Shown here: one piece after another, positions 61,906 through 64,000 of the stretch
Numbering within the stretch: the first letter of the stretch is position 1
How the letters are laid out: the number at the start of each line of letters is the position of its first letter
Origin: Saccharopolyspora hirsuta
GTDB taxonomy: Bacteria; Actinomycetota; Actinomycetes; Mycobacteriales; Pseudonocardiaceae
Assembly (NCBI RefSeq): GCF_008630535.1
Contig: NZ_VWPH01000019.1
Coordinates: 78,305 to 142,304 of the forward strand
DNA: 64,000 nucleotides
Reading direction: 5' to 3'
Notes under the pieces: generated by a model
Told to the model about the DNA's origin: nothing
What the model saw: the letters and a program-made list of their open reading frames with translations, nothing else
Database searches by the model: none
Program-made: the position numbers and the translations under genes

Positions 61906-62688
61906 GTGAGCACGGATACCGGGCAGCGGATGACCGCCGGACAGCGTCGTGCCCTGATAGAGCGGCTGGTCGCCGAACGCGGCGCGGTGCAGGTGGAGGA
62001 GCTTGCGGACTCCTTGGCGGTCACCCAGTCGACGATTCGTCGAGACCTCTCGCTGCTGACGGAGCAGGGCAAGCTGGCCCGCACCTACGGAGGTGCGATG
62101 CCCGCCACCACGCCCGAGCAGTCCCTCGGCCAGCGCACCACGCTCGCAACAGCGGAGAAGGATCGAATAGCGAGGTGGGCGGCGGAGCAGGTCGGTGCGG
62201 CTGAGACGGTGATCCTGGATGCCGGAACGACCACCGGGCGCCTCGCCCACCACCTCCGGGACCGCGCGGGCCTGACGGTGATCACCAACGGCATCACCAC
62301 GCTGACCGAGCTCGCCGATGCCGACGCCGTGCGGCTGATTGCCTTGGCGGGCGAAGTTCGCCACATCAGCCAGGGTTTCGTGGGGCCGTTGGCCGAACTC
62401 ACCCTCTCCCGGCTCACTGCGGACAAGGCGTTCCTCGGTGCTGACGGGTTGGATCCTCGTCTCGGCATCTGCGAGGCCAGCCTGTGTCAGACCCGGCTGA
62501 AGGAGCAGATGATGGTTCAGTCGCGGGAACTGTTCGTGCTGGCCGACAGCAGCAAGCTCGGCGTTGCGCCGTTCAACGCTTGGGCACCCTTGCCGCCTCA
62601 CTGGACCCTCGTGACTGACCTCGGCGCTACGGAGGAGGCACTTGCTCCGTTTCGTGCTCTTTCTGGTGTTGATGTTGTCGTCGTCTGA
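61906..62688 (+). CDS. DeoR/GlpR-family transcriptional regulator
   Basis: 260 residues from the GTG at 61906, with GGGAGG 7 bases upstream; an in-frame GTG at 61828 would give a longer form. The helix-turn-helix is RRALIERLVAERGAVQVEEL, then ADSLAVTQSTIRRDLSLL. The sugar-phosphate sensor has VILDAGTTTGRLAHHL, ITNGITTLTELAD and a final LFVLADSSKLG. It follows the sugar-acid kinase gene and probably controls that operon through the palindrome at 60526. Confidence 0.9.
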   Translation: MSTDTGQRMTAGQRRALIERLVAERGAVQVEELADSLAVTQSTIRRDLSLLTEQGKLARTYGGAMPATTPEQSLGQRTTLATAEKDRIARWAAEQVGAAETVILDAGTTTGRLAHHLRDRAGLTVITNGITTLTELADADAVRLIALAGEVRHISQGFVGPLAELTLSRLTADKAFLGADGLDPRLGICEASLCQTRLKEQMMVQSRELFVLADSSKLGVAPFNAWAPLPPHWTLVTDLGATEEALAPFRALSGVDVVVV

Positions 62689-62837
62689 GGCTGGTTTGCC
62701 GGTATTTCGGACTGTTGGCGGCTCATGCATCTGTCCAGTTTGGAGCCCTTGCTCGGCCGTCCGTCGGTGGTCGGTTTTTGTTTCCGCTGTTGGGTTTTCA
62801 AGGTGCTTGACGCTGGTGTCGGTTGTGTCGTTGGGTG

Positions 62838-62976
62838 GGGTCATCCCCGTGTTTGATGGGATTGTGGGGGCTGTGGTCCGGATGTCAAGCCCGGCCTGGC
62901 GGCCGCCCCTGCGGGGTTTCAGGCTTGACATCCAGCCCACAGCCCCGGTTTTGGCTTGATGTCACGGGGATGACCC
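62838..62976. repeat. 139-bp nested inverted repeat
   Basis: Three perfect stems are nested: GGGTCATCCCCGTG (62838-62851) with its complement at 62963-62976; GGGGCTGTGG (62867-62876) with 62937-62946; GGATGTCAAGCC (62880-62891) with 62922-62933. A small CCCC/GGGG stem caps the centre (62907-62917). The element lies between the DeoR gene and a 13E12-type HNH gene. It could be a two-way terminator, a structured RNA or a mobile repeat. Confidence 0.85.
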
Positions 62977-63443
62977 GGTGTGGGACGGACCCCGGTGTGG
63001 TGAGGCTGCGTGGCGGTTGGCGGGGGGCCGGGACCGTGCGGAGGTTGTGTCGTGCGGTGTTCGGTGTCATCGGTGGGTTCCTTTGTGGGTTGATGTGGGG
63101 TTGCGGGGTTTCTGTCGTGTGGTGGTGGGCTGCTGGGGTGTTGGTGGTGGATAGGGGTCGCCTGGCGGCGTGGGGTTGATTTCTGTTGTCTGGGTCTGGT
63201 GGGGGGTTGCTGGTTGGTTGTGTGTGGGGGTGTGTTGTTTGGCGGTCGCGGGATTCGTTGTCGTTTGGTCGTGTGAGGCGGGGTAGTGGGTGGCTCGTAT
63301 GTGATGGTGTCTGGCGGTGGTGGGTTTCTCGTTGGTGTGCCGGTGGTGTGTGGTGATCCGTTGTGTGACGTGACGTAGGGCGATGTCTGATGTCGTGCGG
63401 CGTGTGGGCAGGGTGGGGTGCCCCACCTCGGGGTGGGGTGGGG
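62977..63443. other. G/T-rich gene-free stretch
   Basis: The + strand is strongly enriched in G and T, with long runs such as GTGGTGGGTTTC-like blocks, and GC is lower than in the flanking genes. Open frames on the minus strand translate to repetitive Thr/Pro/His text and look like composition artefacts. It forms the sequence downstream of the HNH gene stop. Confidence 0.5.
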
Positions 63444-64000
63444 TTATGGGGTGTCCTCCGGTGGGCGTGGTGTGGGGATGAGCCGGTGGAGGGCGTGTTG
63501 GTGTGCGGCGGGTTGTGCTGTTCCGCCGGGCCGGGGTGTGCGTGTCGGGTCCACCCGCTCGGGCGGGGTGAATAGTGGCCTTCCCCTGTGCAAGGCGATC
63601 CGCCAGTGTTGGTTGTGGATGGTGCGGTGGTGGTGGGCGCAGAGCATGACCATGTTGTGCAGTGCGGTGGGGCCGCCGTCGATCCAGTGCTGGATGTGGT
63701 GTGCCTGCGGGGTTCCCGGCGGGTGGTCGCAGCCGGGGAACGCGCATGCTCCGTCGCGGGCCAGCAGTGCTGCCCGAAGGTAGGCCGGGGCGGTGCGCTG
63801 GCTGGCACCCACATCCAGGGGGAGGCTGTCGCCGCCCAGCACGATGGGGAGCACGTCGCAGTCGCAGGCGATGCGGCGAATGGTCTGCGGGCTGAGGTAC
63901 TGGCCGGTGCCGTCCAGCATGCCCGCACCACCGGGGGCGGTGGTGTGGGCGGCTTGAACCTGCTGCTGGAGGTCGTTGTAGTCGATGGTGACCGTGAGGT
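63444..64000 (-). CDS. DUF222/HNH endonuclease (13E12 type), 5' part cut by window edge
   Basis: The visible 185 codons are the C-terminal part; the reading frame is open to the right edge. The end of DUF222 is seen (LTVTIDYNDLQQQ, IRRIACDCDVLPIVLGGD). The HNH domain is FPGCDHPPGTPQAHHIQHW, then GGPTALHNMVMLCAHHHRTI with the His-Asn-His metal and catalytic residues. A variable Pro/Arg-rich tail closes the protein. The family includes the REP13E12 genes of mycobacteria, often present in many copies. Nuclease activity has not been established for most members. Confidence 0.92.
   Translation of the reverse strand, partial: LTVTIDYNDLQQQVQAAHTTAPGGAGMLDGTGQYLSPQTIRRIACDCDVLPIVLGGDSLPLDVGASQRTAPAYLRAALLARDGACAFPGCDHPPGTPQAHHIQHWIDGGPTALHNMVMLCAHHHRTIHNQHWRIALHRGRPLFTPPERVDPTRTPRPGGTAQPAAHQHALHRLIPTPRPPEDTP

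Noticed and set aside
63067..63747. 226-codon minus-strand frame overlapping the HNH gene end
   Set aside because: It is repetitive Thr/Pro/His text caused by the G/T-rich strand; the other frame holds the true HNH domain with its stop at 63444.

Overview
The window is high-GC (about 70 percent) actinomycete DNA. Its gene families point to the Pseudonocardiaceae, perhaps Saccharopolyspora or a close relative: many GTG and a few TTG starts, several promoters with a -10 box 6 to 8 bases before the start codon (leaderless transcripts), PucR, MerR, MarR and TetR regulators, an XRE/DUF5753 module, mycobacterial-type Hrp1 and DosR proteins, and a DUF222/HNH (13E12-type) gene. The genus is an inference. 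No tRNA, rRNA, CRISPR array or insertion-sequence transposase was seen.

Layout. 1-2160: a DeoR regulator cut by the left edge, divergent from a Tat-exported GH109-type glycosidase. 2161-8026: GAF-LuxR regulator, acyl-CoA synthetase, AYGSN-fold protein, and an EamA exporter divergent from a MocR regulator across a perfect palindrome. 8034-12557: PucR regulator divergent from an omega-aminotransferase and methylmalonate-semialdehyde dehydrogenase (beta-alanine or GABA type catabolism). 12623-16639: GNAT acetyltransferase, two tiny CxxC proteins, a PrsW-like protease and a membrane glycosyltransferase. 16693-20676: PPOX enzyme, an SDR-fold protein and TetR sharing two operators; a CGNR regulator; a GCS2-type ligase. 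20857-23002: small zinc-finger gene and a tightly coupled three-gene operon ending in an XRE/DUF5753 regulator. 23008-27797: MFS exporter/MerR pair, methyltransferase, FMN reductase and a Baeyer-Villiger monooxygenase.

28202-35019 is a regulatory unit: a LolA-like protein/ABC transporter operon and a divergent MarR gene, followed by the homogentisate operon (hmgA, an unknown gene, fumarylacetoacetase). The same 14-bp motif lies before marR and before hmgA. 35030-39480 holds a cytochrome P450, a membrane Ser/Thr kinase and a FadD ligase behind two tandem operators. 39594-43537 encodes the bacterial Pnkp-Hen1 RNA repair pair. 43657-48885 has a NarL-type two-component system, a crotonase, an amine oxidase and a cold-shock protein. 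49007-51581 is a copper chaperone/efflux ATPase operon behind a CsoR-like operator.

53164-58336 is a signalling island: an Hrp1-like CBS protein, a DosR-like response regulator and a 1313-residue soluble hybrid kinase with five 92-residue poly-HAMP repeats like fungal Nik1. 58638-62688 holds a BCCT osmolyte transporter divergent from a DUF1537 sugar-acid kinase/DeoR operon. The right end carries a 139-bp nested inverted repeat, a G/T-rich gene-free stretch and the 3' part of a DUF222/HNH gene.

The items most worth following are the unknown gene inside the homogentisate operon where an isomerase would be expected, the Hrp1/DosR/poly-HAMP kinase island, the GTGA-coupled XRE operon, and the nested inverted repeat next to the HNH gene.
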